From the NCBI RefSeq assembly GCF_000015665.1, contig NC_008817.1:806001-870000 (forward strand): a stretch of 64,000 nucleotides of DNA. The letters run 5' to 3'. The notes under the pieces are model-generated. The model worked only from the letters and a program-made list of their open reading frames with translations. It did no database searches and was not told the origin of the DNA. Numbering within the stretch: the first letter of the stretch is position 1; every line of letters begins with the position of its first letter. Shown piece by piece: positions 20,238-28,733 of this stretch. The position numbers were made by a program, and so were the translations under genes. The stretch comes from Prochlorococcus marinus str. MIT 9515 (GTDB taxonomy: Bacteria > Cyanobacteriota > Cyanobacteriia > PCC-6307 > Cyanobiaceae).

Positions 20238-22460
20238 CTAAACAAGTTCAAGATCTATTTGATATTTAAGAATATCAACCTTAATAATTTTGACATCAAT
20301 TATATCTCCAATCTTATAAGATTTCTTTGATTTTCTGCCAATTAATACGTTTTGTCGAGATCTATATTCGTACCAATCATTACTTAGGGTACTTACATGT
20401 ACTAAACCTTCCACAAATAACTCTCTTATCTCAACGAAAAAGCCATAACTTTGAACTGTCATTATTAAACCGCTATATGTATTTCCTATAAGTTTTTCTG
20501 CTTTTCTTACTTGTTTTATATTAATCATATTTAACTTGAATTGCCTTACTTTATTTTTATATTCGTTAATTTTGTCTATTAAATGTTGATTAAATAATAA
20601 ATCCATACTTTTTAAAGTTGTTGAATTATAAATACTCCAACTAACATCTTTCCAAGTGTCCTTTTCCATAATATTAATAATATTTCCTTTAGTATTTTTG
20701 GTTCTTTTACCATTTATTATCATGTTATAGATATTGTATTGATTAATTAAATTTATAAAATCGTATGATGGTAAAGTCCATGGTGAAATAATTTTTTTAG
20801 AATCTATTTTATTAAAATCTTTTGTTATCAGTTTCACTTCATTATCTCTTAAAACATTTATTAATAACTTATGCAAAATTCTTTTTTTATTATCATCATC
20901 GCTACATAATTCAACTAATTGCTTAAATGTTAAGGTGCCATTTTCATTTAGCTCGATATCACTATTTATTAATTCTGAATTTTTAATAATTTCACTAATA
21001 TTTATGTAATCTAACTCTTGGGAAATATATGAAGCATTAATTAAGCCGTATTTATTTGAATGTTTAAACCATAATGAATTAGCCTCGTATAGTAAAGGTG
21101 ATAAATATGATTGAATATCATTATTATTTAATGGTTCAAAATATTCCTTTGAATAGTCAACAGGATTGTGGACTAATAATTCCCTTAAAGAATCTATATT
21201 ACTATTTGGTTTTGGTATCTCAATTTTTCCATGCAATATTTGTTTTGTTCTAAAAAACTTAGATATTTCTATAATTTTATCTAAATCTTCTATGTAATCC
21301 TTAATAGGTTTGAGGATTCTCGACGTAATTCTAGTACTACTTTTCCTCGTTAATAGGGCATCTAAATGTTTATTCTCCACTAAAAGTGTACATTTTACTT
21401 TTGTCAAATGGAATGACCAGTTTGTTATTTCATTCTCAGTATTAATATCTATACATAAACTTATAGCTTCATTAATTTCTCCTACATTAAATTTTGAAGA
21501 ATTGCATATTTCCTCACTAATATAAGGTTGCCATTTTTCTAGCAAAGGGAATGATTCAAAACTATTAAAAAATACTTCTAAGCCCTTCTTACTACTTAGA
21601 TCTATTTTTTCTGCAATTGTATTTGTGTGAACCCAGAGTTTATATGAATCATCTTTATTTTTGTCTATTTGAAATATTGGAAGTGTTGGTGAATTTTCAC
21701 CATTCCAACTTTTGAACATATATGAATTTTTATTCGTTAAATCTAATCTTGGAAGTTCATTTTTTCCAGCAATTTTTGGATCTTTAAGTTTGATAATTCT
21801 ATTAAGATTACTTTTAGATAATACGAAATCTGCATCTAGTTTTTCGTTATTATTTAGTTTTAATTCCTTTATGACATGACCAACTCCGTCTTGTTGTCCA
21901 ATTGGGAATAGGTCAATCTCTATTTTTACAATATTTTTATTATCAGGAATATATTTATATTTTTCATCTTCTTTTGGGAGTTTTATTTTAGATAGAATTC
22001 TGTCATCAATAGGTACTCCATATATCTCCTCGTTGATTACTTCAACTTTTGCTAAAAGTATTTGGTTTGTTCTTTCAAGTATACAATCTACTATTCCTTC
22101 AGGTGATCTTCTTCTAACTCCTTCTTTTATTATTCTTACAAGAACTTTATCTCCATTCCAGGCACAATTAAGTAAATTTTCTTTGATGTATATATCTTCC
22201 TTATTGTTTTCTCTAACTGCAAAGCAATATCCCTTGCTGCTACATCTAATCCTCGCAACTAAATGATTACTTTCTTTAACATTGAAATATTCATTATTTT
22301 CATTTTTATCTATTATTTCAAGTTCTTCTAATGCTCTTAATGCAATATCTAACTTATCTTTATCCGCATTTTTTGATAATTTTAATAATCTGCATAATTT
22401 TTTATATTCCAATCCTTCCTCTTGTTTTAATTTATCAATTATTGAGGAGGTTGAAAACAT
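20238..22460 (-). CDS. zam: Zam-like RNB-family protein with degenerate catalytic centre
   Basis: This 740-residue protein has the RNase II/R layout. An N-terminal helical region is followed by OB/cold-shock domains (about 65-215), an RNB-like core (about 235-580) and a C-terminal S1 domain (about 656-740, with YGFFVEIRELFVEGLVHVS). The RNB core lacks the family's catalytic DxxxxxDxDD motif: only LWVHTNTIAEKI (275-286) marks the strand that should follow it. The later TSPLRRY-type motif reads ISPWTLPSYDF (558-568), without the arginines. The length and divergence suggest cyanobacterial Zam, named for acetazolamide resistance. I infer an RNA-binding protein without nuclease activity. Confidence 0.75.
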   Translation of the reverse strand: MFSTSSIIDKLKQEEGLEYKKLCRLLKLSKNADKDKLDIALRALEELEIIDKNENNEYFNVKESNHLVARIRCSSKGYCFAVRENNKEDIYIKENLLNCAWNGDKVLVRIIKEGVRRRSPEGIVDCILERTNQILLAKVEVINEEIYGVPIDDRILSKIKLPKEDEKYKYIPDNKNIVKIEIDLFPIGQQDGVGHVIKELKLNNNEKLDADFVLSKSNLNRIIKLKDPKIAGKNELPRLDLTNKNSYMFKSWNGENSPTLPIFQIDKNKDDSYKLWVHTNTIAEKIDLSSKKGLEVFFNSFESFPLLEKWQPYISEEICNSSKFNVGEINEAISLCIDINTENEITNWSFHLTKVKCTLLVENKHLDALLTRKSSTRITSRILKPIKDYIEDLDKIIEISKFFRTKQILHGKIEIPKPNSNIDSLRELLVHNPVDYSKEYFEPLNNNDIQSYLSPLLYEANSLWFKHSNKYGLINASYISQELDYINISEIIKNSELINSDIELNENGTLTFKQLVELCSDDDNKKRILHKLLINVLRDNEVKLITKDFNKIDSKKIISPWTLPSYDFINLINQYNIYNMIINGKRTKNTKGNIINIMEKDTWKDVSWSIYNSTTLKSMDLLFNQHLIDKINEYKNKVRQFKLNMINIKQVRKAEKLIGNTYSGLIMTVQSYGFFVEIRELFVEGLVHVSTLSNDWYEYRSRQNVLIGRKSKKSYKIGDIIDVKIIKVDILKYQIDLELV

Positions 22461-22528
22461 AATGACCCTAGATATTCAACTGATGTGTAGAGATACGTTT
22501 ACATTATATCTTTCTTTTTAATCAAAAA

Positions 22529-22840
22529 CTAATTAATATTCCTTTCTTTATTATAAGCTTCATTTGAAATGAATGAATTTATAAAAATTCTAATCCCAAG
22601 AATAAAAAAAGTTAATGATGCTATTGATTTCAATATAATTTCGGGTACAAAATTTGAGATTGACCCACCTGCTAATGCTCCTATTAAACTTGCTAAAACA
22701 AGAGCAGTTGAAGAACCTAAAAAAACAGCTAATGGTTTATTGGATGTACCACTCATTGTTAAAGTGGCTAACTGCGTTTTGTCTCCAAGTTCAGCAATAA
22801 ATATTGTTAGGAATGTCGACAAAATTAAGCTTAAGATCAT
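22529..22840 (-). CDS. UPF0016/GDT1 family half-transporter (second of pair)
   Basis: This 103-residue membrane protein carries the UPF0016 signature FIAELGDKTQLATL near residues 14-27 and about three hydrophobic spans. UPF0016 members transport Mn2+ or Ca2+ (Mnx in cyanobacteria, GDT1 in eukaryotes, MneA in Vibrio). The usual protein carries two such halves in one chain; here each half is a separate gene. The ATG begins at the base next to the stop of the partner gene, which strongly suggests a heteromeric pair. The conserved acidic and threonine residues of the motif are intact. Confidence 0.88.
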   Translation of the reverse strand: MILSLILSTFLTIFIAELGDKTQLATLTMSGTSNKPLAVFLGSSTALVLASLIGALAGGSISNFVPEIILKSIASLTFFILGIRIFINSFISNEAYNKERNIN

Positions 22841-23167
22841 TTATATGAAAGGTCTAATAATGTCATATCCTAAGAATAAACTAATTAGTATCATTAATAA
22901 ACCTGTAAAAAAGGCAAATTTATTAGGAGAAATTTTATTTGATAGCCATTTACCAATTAAAACACCTACTAGGCTAGAACTTATTAATGCTATTGAACTA
23001 CCTAAGAAAACAATAACTGGTTTTCCCGATTCTGCTGATAACATTAATGTTGCTATTTGCGTTTTATCGCCAAGTTCAGCAATAAATATAGCTGTAAATG
23101 TTGTTGTAAAAACAGATGAAAATCTTTTTTCGACGTTTTTGTCTTCTTTTTCTAAATTAATATTCAT
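22841..23167 (-). CDS. UPF0016/GDT1 family half-transporter (first of pair)
   Basis: This 108-residue protein has the same FIAELGDKTQIATL motif (about residues 33-46) and about three hydrophobic spans. An extra charged N-terminal stretch of about 18 residues precedes them. It abuts the second half-transporter and overlaps the YkgJ-type gene upstream by four bases (ATGA), so all three are probably translated in series. The likely job is export of manganese or a similar cation from the cytosol or across the thylakoid membrane. That role is known for full-length relatives and inferred here. Confidence 0.88.
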   Translation of the reverse strand: MNINLEKEDKNVEKRFSSVFTTTFTAIFIAELGDKTQIATLMLSAESGKPVIVFLGSSIALISSSLVGVLIGKWLSNKISPNKFAFFTGLLMILISLFLGYDIIRPFI

Positions 23168-23511
23168 TTTGTAGAAATAGCCGTTTTAAAAGCCTTCATT
23201 TGTTTACTTTTTCTCCCATAAATTGATGATATATGTTGATTACAGCATTCTATTAAAAATTTATCTCCTTTTTTTAAATAAGCTTTGAATGATTTTGAAA
23301 ATTCACTTACACGACAAAAATGAGGTCTAGATTCATAAATCATGCACGCTTTTTTTGATTTATCAAAATATTTACACCAACCATCCTTCCTTGTCATTGA
23401 ATTTATTAAATCAATATCTTTACGACTTAGTACACTTGATATGTTTTTTCTCTCAGCTAAATCAAAACGACAACAAGCTCCACAATTTTCTATACAACTC
23501 CATGACTTCAT
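23164..23511 (-). CDS. YkgJ-type cysteine-cluster protein (UPF0153)
   Basis: This 115-residue protein has the pattern CIENCGACCRF (residues 5-15), then WCKYFDKSKKACMIYESRP and a later FCRV. This is the YkgJ/UPF0153 arrangement of cysteines thought to bind zinc or an iron-sulfur centre. No enzymatic role is established. It overlaps the start of the first UPF0016 gene by four bases, so a link with metal handling is a reasonable guess. It is divergent from psb30. Confidence 0.85.
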   Translation of the reverse strand: MKSWSCIENCGACCRFDLAERKNISSVLSRKDIDLINSMTRKDGWCKYFDKSKKACMIYESRPHFCRVSEFSKSFKAYLKKGDKFLIECCNQHISSIYGRKSKQMKAFKTAISTK

Positions 23512-23592
23512 AATTTAATTCAATCTTGTAACGTATTGGTACAGTTGAAAGGTTTATTTGTAAAAATAGTATCACATCACATCATTATTTAC

Positions 23593-23670
23593 ATGGCAAC
23601 TCTTATACCTTTAGCAGTCGTAGCATTGGCTGGACCAGCAATAATAGCTCTTGTATTTTTTCGCAAATAA
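23593..23670 (+). CDS. psb30: Photosystem II subunit Psb30/Ycf12 (25 aa)
   Basis: A short frame from the ATG at 23593 to the TAA at 23670 encodes 25 residues, nearly all one membrane span. Its ALAGPAIIALVFFRK ending matches the conserved C-terminal pattern of Psb30/Ycf12 (AGP, then a hydrophobic run and basic residues). Psb30 is a peripheral single-span subunit of photosystem II near cytochrome b559. Cyanobacterial forms are usually somewhat longer, so this one is reduced or uses an upstream non-ATG start; the frame is open to 23506. It is divergent from the YkgJ-type gene. Confidence 0.7.
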   Translation: MATLIPLAVVALAGPAIIALVFFRK

Positions 23671-23689
23671 AACTATTCTCTAACTCTTT

Positions 23690-24439
23690 GTGACTAACCT
23701 TGAGGGTGTTTATTGGGATTTAGATGGAACAATTGCTAATACTGAATTAGAAGCTCATTTACCGGCATTTAATTATGCTTTTAATGACTTTAATCTAAAT
23801 TGGAATTGGGACATAAATACATACATAGAGCTTTTAAAAATTAATGGAGGTAAGAATAGAATTTCTTATTATTCAAAATTAATAAATAAGTTTATTGATA
23901 ATGAAGAAGTCAAAAGGATTCACGAAAGAAAACAATATCATTACATTAATTATGTTAGAAAAAATAATGTCATTTCACTTAAAACAGGTGTTTATAGATT
24001 AATAAAGGAATTAAAGAAAAAAGAAGTTAGACAGTTCATAGTAACTTCAAGCTCTAAAAGGCAAGCTAGTCTGATAACTAATCAATTATTTAAAGAATTT
24101 AATCCATTTGAATTTATCATTTCAAGTGATGATGTTAAATTTCATAAACCACATCCCATGCCTTACTTAAAAGCCATGAAAATAAGTGGTATTGAATTTA
24201 ATAAATCAATAGTTTTTGAAGATTCGTCTCCAGGACTTAGATCCTCCTTAGCTGCTAGGCTTCCCACTATTTTTGTTCCTTCAAATATACCGGCTGTTAT
24301 TGATAGTGATATAGATTTAAATTGTTTTATAGATAGTCTAGGTAATGAAAGTTGCAAATCTAATGTAATTAAAGGACCAAAGTTAGATAGTAATTATGTA
24401 GATTGCGCCTATCTTGAAAAATATTTATTGACATTTTAA
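23690..24439 (+). CDS. HAD-superfamily hydrolase, CbbY/phosphoglucomutase-like
   Basis: This 249-residue protein is a subfamily I HAD phosphatase. Motif I is YWDLDGTIANTE (about residues 8-19), with both catalytic aspartates. Motif II is VTSSSKRQ, the conserved lysine lies in KFHKPHPMPYL, and motif IV is VFEDSSPGLRSS. It resembles CbbY, which in photosynthetic bacteria removes xylulose-1,5-bisphosphate, a Rubisco inhibitor; the exact substrate cannot be read here. Translation starts at a GTG (23690), 20 bp after psb30. It ends one base before the ycf20 GTG. Confidence 0.85.
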   Translation: MTNLEGVYWDLDGTIANTELEAHLPAFNYAFNDFNLNWNWDINTYIELLKINGGKNRISYYSKLINKFIDNEEVKRIHERKQYHYINYVRKNNVISLKTGVYRLIKELKKKEVRQFIVTSSSKRQASLITNQLFKEFNPFEFIISSDDVKFHKPHPMPYLKAMKISGIEFNKSIVFEDSSPGLRSSLAARLPTIFVPSNIPAVIDSDIDLNCFIDSLGNESCKSNVIKGPKLDSNYVDCAYLEKYLLTF

Positions 24440-24440
24440 A

Positions 24441-24767
24441 GTGCAACAAACTAAATTCTCAAGAATTAATGATCAATTTAATAAATTATTGTTTGGTTTT
24501 TTAAGTTCTTCCTGGAAATCAAAATCTATCAATATTATCTCTGTTTTGACAGGTTATTTTTTATTTGCAAATTTTGTGACTAAATTCATTTCTGAAGGTC
24601 GAAATGAATTAATAATGGTTCCCATAATAATCTTGATTATTGAAATAATTATTAGGATTAGACCATCCACAAGTTCTGGTTTCTTTAACCTTTGGTCAAT
24701 ATTAGATAAAGTTCGAATTGGAGCAACATATGCTGTGATTCTTGAAGCATTTAAATTAGGATCTTGA
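24441..24767 (+). CDS. ycf20: Ycf20 (DUF565) family membrane protein
   Basis: This 108-residue protein of the Ycf20/DUF565 family is conserved in cyanobacteria and plastids. Two hydrophobic spans lie at about residues 30-47 and 56-70. They are bounded by a basic N-terminus and by a C-terminal segment ending LEAFKLGS that is typical of the family. A role in non-photochemical quenching has been reported for an algal homologue; no role is shown in cyanobacteria. It starts with GTG one base after the HAD gene. It ends 5 bp from the convergent rpmF stop. Confidence 0.8.
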   Translation: MQQTKFSRINDQFNKLLFGFLSSSWKSKSINIISVLTGYFLFANFVTKFISEGRNELIMVPIIILIIEIIIRIRPSTSSGFFNLWSILDKVRIGATYAVILEAFKLGS

Positions 24768-24772
24768 TTAAA

Positions 24773-24949
24773 TTATTCTTCACTCTCTTCTTCCTCGTCA
24801 ATAGGATATACAAATCCTTGAGCTTTACCAGTTAAAACAGATTTACCTAGTGAAATAGCTTTTTGTGCTGCCAACGCTGCTTTACCTTTCCATACAGCAT
24901 GTCTGTGATTTCTCTTGCTTTTTGATTTTTTCTTCTTAGGGACAGCCAT
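24773..24949 (-). CDS. rpmF: 50S ribosomal protein L32
   Basis: The 58-residue frame begins [20 protein letters not shown], the standard bacterial and plastid L32 N-terminus, and ends in an acidic tail. It lies on the minus strand between ycf20 and the FtsH-like gene. The zinc-binding cysteines of some L32 proteins are absent, as is common for cyanobacterial forms. The start is fixed by the conserved N-terminus. Confidence 0.95.
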   Translation of the reverse strand: MAVPKKKKSKSKRNHRHAVWKGKAALAAQKAISLGKSVLTGKAQGFVYPIDEEEESEE

Positions 24950-25084
24950 ACTAATTTCTTATTTCCATCTATTAATATAACCTTTCGATGGTTATCTCCC
25001 AAATATTTGAGTATATTTGTTTTAAATACTGCAATTCTTAAACTGGGCTTTTAAGCTCTATTCATTATATTTTATTGAAGATTA

Positions 25085-26839
25085 GTGTTCTTTAAATCAA
25101 ATTTTTCTTATTCAAATTCTAATAAAAGTTATTCTGATCTCATATTAGAACTAGATTCGGGAAACATAGAATCAATATATTTCTATCCTCGAAAGAGAGA
25201 AATCGATGTTTTGTACAAGAATGGGAGAAAGGAAAAAGTACCCATACTATACAATGACCAATTAATTCTTGAAAAAGCATCTGAAAATAATGTTGATCTA
25301 ACTATCAATAACAGTCGTAAAGAATATTCGGCAGCAAATTCAATAGCATCAATTGGACTCTTTTTTATTTTTTTAATAGCTATAGTTTTAATATTGAGAA
25401 GCACTTCTAAACTTGCTTCGAGAGCTTTAGGTTTTGGAAAAAGTAAATCTAAATTTGTCACCATTGATGATGTTGATACACGATTTGATGATGTTGCAGG
25501 AGTCCCTGAAGCAGCGGAAGAATTAAAAGAAGTTATTAAATTTCTTAATGAACCAAAAAGGTTTACAGATTTAGGAGCAAAAGTGCCCAAGGGTGTTTTA
25601 TTAATTGGTCCTCCTGGAACTGGTAAAACATTATTAGCTAAAGCAATTGCAGGTGAGTCAGGAGTTCCTTTTCTTTCTATAGCTGCTTCAGAATTTGTTG
25701 AACTATTTGTTGGTGTTGGTGCAAGTAGAGTTAGAGACTTATTTGTAAAAGCAAAAGAAAAGTCTCCATGTATTATATTTATTGATGAGATTGACTCTAT
25801 CGGTAGACAAAGAGGCTCAGGAATAGGCGGAGGTAATGATGAAAGAGAGCAAACTCTTAATCAGCTTTTAACAGAACTAGATGGGTTTTCAGATAATTCA
25901 GGAATAATCGTTATAGCTGCCACAAATAGGCCAGATATTCTTGACTCAGCTCTTCTAAGGCCAGGACGATTTGACAGAAAAATTGAAGTCATGTTACCTG
26001 ATTTAGATGGTAGAAAGAAAATACTTTCAGTTCATTCCTTATCGAAACCACTTTCAAAAAATGTAGATTTGGGATATTGGGCTACACGAACAGTAGGTTT
26101 TTCAGGAGCTGATCTAGCAAATTTAATGAATGAAAGCGCTATTCATTGTGCTAGAGAGGAATCTAAATTAATTTGTGATATCCATATAGAAAATGCTTTA
26201 GATAAAGTTACTTTAGGTCTACGTACATCAATTATTTCATCTCATAATATGAAAAAAATAATTGCTTATAACGAGGTTGGACGTGCAATTGTATCAGCCG
26301 TTAAAAATGGTATTGATTCAGTTGATAAAATAACAATTCTTCCGAGATCTGGTTATTTAGGCGGTTATACTAAATTAAATCCAGACGAAGATATTGTATC
26401 AAGTGGATTAATTTCGAAGAAATTATTATTATCTAAAATTGAAATAGCTTTGGCAGGCAGAGCTGCTGAAACAATAGTATTTGGCAAAAATGAAATTACT
26501 CAATGCTCAATTAATGACATATCTTATGCGACAAACATTGTTAGAGAGATGGTAACTAAATATGGATTTTCTATAATAGGTCCTCTATCTCTTGAAAGTC
26601 GTAACAATAATTTCATGGGAGATGGTTTTGTTAGAAATAATTCAATAATAGCCGACAATACTTACTCCAAAATAGATAATGAAATTATTAATATTTCAAA
26701 AATTTCTCTCAATAATGCTATTAATATTTTAAGTAAAAACAGAATATTATTAGACAAATTAGTTGAAATTTTAATCAATAAAGAAACTATAGATAATAAT
26801 ACTTTTAAAAAAATAACTCATAATTTGTTAAAAGTATGA
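25085..26839 (+). CDS. FtsH-like AAA protein lacking the protease zinc motif
   Basis: This 584-residue FtsH homologue has an intact AAA ATPase: Walker A GPPGTGKT (175-182), Walker B IIFIDEID (230-237) and second region of homology NRPDILDSALLRPGRFDR (281-298). In the peptidase domain the HEAGH zinc motif reads NEVGR (396-400), so both zinc histidines are gone, while the downstream aspartate (478) remains. Only one membrane span is visible (about 88-104); the usual N-terminal first span is missing, and an in-frame stop lies just upstream of the GTG start. It resembles the inactive FtsHi proteins of plastids. It probably unfolds or remodels membrane proteins, perhaps together with active FtsH encoded elsewhere. 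Confidence 0.9.
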   Translation: MFFKSNFSYSNSNKSYSDLILELDSGNIESIYFYPRKREIDVLYKNGRKEKVPILYNDQLILEKASENNVDLTINNSRKEYSAANSIASIGLFFIFLIAIVLILRSTSKLASRALGFGKSKSKFVTIDDVDTRFDDVAGVPEAAEELKEVIKFLNEPKRFTDLGAKVPKGVLLIGPPGTGKTLLAKAIAGESGVPFLSIAASEFVELFVGVGASRVRDLFVKAKEKSPCIIFIDEIDSIGRQRGSGIGGGNDEREQTLNQLLTELDGFSDNSGIIVIAATNRPDILDSALLRPGRFDRKIEVMLPDLDGRKKILSVHSLSKPLSKNVDLGYWATRTVGFSGADLANLMNESAIHCAREESKLICDIHIENALDKVTLGLRTSIISSHNMKKIIAYNEVGRAIVSAVKNGIDSVDKITILPRSGYLGGYTKLNPDEDIVSSGLISKKLLLSKIEIALAGRAAETIVFGKNEITQCSINDISYATNIVREMVTKYGFSIIGPLSLESRNNNFMGDGFVRNNSIIADNTYSKIDNEIINISKISLNNAINILSKNRILLDKLVEILINKETIDNNTFKKITHNLLKV

Positions 26840-26873
26840 TTTAAATCCTAAATTTATTTATAAATTATTTATT

Positions 26874-27632
26874 TTGATAATAAAATTAAACCTATTAAGA
26901 ATTTTTATAATTTCATTATTAGTTATAATTTTTCCATTAATTCAAAATCAATGGTTAAATTTATATCTATTTGATAAAAATAGTTTTACGATTTATAAGA
27001 CATTATATTTTTTAAGTGGATTATTGATTCCAGTTCTTGTAAGCATTACTTCATTAAAAAATTTTACATTTTATAAATTTAGTAATTACAAAATTAAGAA
27101 AAATAAAGAAATTACCGGTAAATTATTATTTATAATCGTAGTGACAGCTTTATTTATATTCTCTTCACTTTTTTTGACTTATCTTTTTATTAATTTTAAA
27201 ATATTTTTTAACATAGTTATCTCTAATAATAATTATTTATTGGATTTTAACTTTAATAAATACATTATATCTGTTGTAATTATTTCTATATTATTAATAT
27301 TTAGAAAATTAAAATTAATTATAAAAAAAATTATACTTATAAATTTTCTTATGATTTCATCTATGATTTGGTATGCAAAATTAAACAATATATTATTTAA
27401 CGATACATTCTTGGTTAAAAATCATTTAACCTTTGATAATGTAAATTCTATAAATTTACTTTTATTGTTATCACTTGAAATATCATATTACTTATGGTCA
27501 TATCTTTCACAAGCGAATTATTTAACAGATTGGAGTATTCCAGCTCAACCAAATAATTTACTCATTTCATTTGTTAAAATTATATTTTTTTATTTAATGG
27601 TTATTTTATATTATTTTATAATTTCAAATTAG
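26874..27632 (+). CDS. Polytopic membrane protein, function unknown
   Basis: This 252-residue, highly hydrophobic protein has about seven predicted spans separated by short lysine- and asparagine-rich loops. I see no transport or catalytic signature. A conserved-looking stretch LTDWSIPAQPNNL stands near the C-terminus, just before the last span. Translation begins at a TTG at 26874, 34 bp after the FtsH-like gene, and no ATG is better placed. Its position suggests co-transcription with that gene. Confidence 0.65.
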   Translation: MIIKLNLLRIFIISLLVIIFPLIQNQWLNLYLFDKNSFTIYKTLYFLSGLLIPVLVSITSLKNFTFYKFSNYKIKKNKEITGKLLFIIVVTALFIFSSLFLTYLFINFKIFFNIVISNNNYLLDFNFNKYIISVVIISILLIFRKLKLIIKKIILINFLMISSMIWYAKLNNILFNDTFLVKNHLTFDNVNSINLLLLLSLEISYYLWSYLSQANYLTDWSIPAQPNNLLISFVKIIFFYLMVILYYFIISN

Positions 27633-27664
27633 ATAAAATTTATATCTAAAATATATAATTATAT

Positions 27665-28249
27665 CTAGAGTGCAGAAAAGTATTCTTTACTTCCTTTTGG
27701 ATCTTCTAACATTGTTTTTTCTCCTGGAGTCCAGTTTGCGGGACAGACCTCATCAGGATTAGCTGCAACATATTGGTAGCCTTGAAGTATCCTTAACGTT
27801 TCGTCTACATTACGTCCTACAGGTGCTTTATTTACTGTGGTATGCATTACTATTCCTTGCGGATTAATAAGGAATAAACCCCTATCTGCTTCTCCATCAT
27901 CATTAAGAACATTGTATTCTTGGCAAATTTCTCGTTTTAAATCTGAAACTAATGGATAATTAATATCACCAATACCACCTTCATTTCTTGGTGTTTGTAT
28001 CCATGCTAAATGACAATGCTTACTATCTACGGATACTCCGAGTATTTCGGTATTTAATGCAGAAAATTTTTCGTATTCATCACTAAAGGCAGTAATTTCA
28101 GTTGGACATACAAATGTAAAATCTAGTGGATAGAAGAATAAAACAACCCACTTACCTTTGTAACTTGAAAGAGTTATCTCTTTAAATTCTTGATCATAAA
28201 CTGCTGTTGCAGTGAAATTTGGTGCTTCTTGGCCAACTCTTAAACTCAT
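27665..28249 (-). CDS. 2-Cys peroxiredoxin (AhpC/TSA family)
   Basis: This 194-residue typical 2-Cys peroxiredoxin reduces H2O2 and organic peroxides. The peroxidatic cysteine lies in DFTFVCPTE (about residue 49) and the resolving cysteine in DEVCPANW (about residue 169). The conserved arginine and the [10 protein letters not shown] loop are present; such GG(I/L)G loops accompany sensitivity to over-oxidation in many 2-Cys enzymes. The electron donor is probably thioredoxin. It faces the 26874 gene convergently across 32 bp. Confidence 0.96.
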   Translation of the reverse strand: MSLRVGQEAPNFTATAVYDQEFKEITLSSYKGKWVVLFFYPLDFTFVCPTEITAFSDEYEKFSALNTEILGVSVDSKHCHLAWIQTPRNEGGIGDINYPLVSDLKREICQEYNVLNDDGEADRGLFLINPQGIVMHTTVNKAPVGRNVDETLRILQGYQYVAANPDEVCPANWTPGEKTMLEDPKGSKEYFSAL

Positions 28250-28320
28250 GGAAATTGTAGTCCTTTTTTTGAAAAAAATTATAGGCCGTGGAGACCTTAT
28301 TTATTGTTAAATTAAACGTA

Positions 28321-28326
28321 TATAAT
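28321..28326 (+). promoter_or_regulatory. TATAAT -10 box before the 42-aa gene
   Basis: A perfect TATAAT stands 29 bases before the ATG at 28355, in the divergent gap between the peroxiredoxin gene and the small-gene cluster. A start near 28333 would leave a leader of about 22 bases. No convincing -35 box is at the usual distance. Confidence 0.45.
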
Positions 28327-28354
28327 ATAGCAAGAAATTCCATAATTTGAATAT

Positions 28355-28483
28355 ATGAAATGGCATCAATCTTTAACTAGAAAATTTACAATTATGAACT
28401 ATTCAAAATTAATAAAAAATCTTAAACGTGAATTAATCAAATATCCTATCAATAGAAGCGGTGATGATAAGAATAGTAAATAA
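28355..28483 (+). CDS. Small basic protein, function unknown (42 aa)
   Basis: A 42-codon frame begins MKWHQSLTRKFTIMNYSKLI and continues into a basic helix and a polar tail. It has a TATAAT box 29 bases upstream and contains no membrane span. It opens the cluster of short genes between the peroxiredoxin gene and the tRNA. The composition is typical of coding sequence in this genome, but a chance frame cannot be excluded without homologues. Confidence 0.5.
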   Translation: MKWHQSLTRKFTIMNYSKLIKNLKRELIKYPINRSGDDKNSK

Positions 28484-28572
28484 TAATGTTTTTTTTAGAT
28501 CAATATAGACATTTTTTTATCTAAATTACTATAAATTATTTTAAGAAATATTTTGGTGGATTATTATTAAGT

Positions 28573-28731
28573 ATGTCAAATTATAGAGAAAAGTTAAAAG
28601 CCAAACTTAAGATTAAAAAGTTAGATTCTGATCAACCGATTAAAACTTGGCTTTTTGTTTTATTGTTAAATGTTGTTGGATTTGCTGGATACTTTTATTT
28701 AAAGATAAATAACATTCATTTGGGAGAATAA
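28573..28731 (+). CDS. Small single-span membrane protein (52 aa)
   Basis: A 52-residue frame has a basic N-terminus (KLKAKLKIKK) and one clear membrane span (TWLFVLLLNVVGFAGYFYL, about residues 25-43). Its stop is three bases from the convergent 28734 gene. The basic-then-hydrophobic layout predicts a cytoplasmic N-terminus. No family is recognised; it resembles the short membrane peptides common in picocyanobacteria. Confidence 0.6.
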   Translation: MSNYREKLKAKLKIKKLDSDQPIKTWLFVLLLNVVGFAGYFYLKINNIHLGE

Positions 28732-28733
28732 TT

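Noticed and set aside
22569-23174. A 201-residue plus-strand frame opposite the UPF0016 pair
   Set aside because: Both minus-strand frames carry the ELGDKTQ motif in full; the plus-strand frame has no recognisable feature and runs across their junction.
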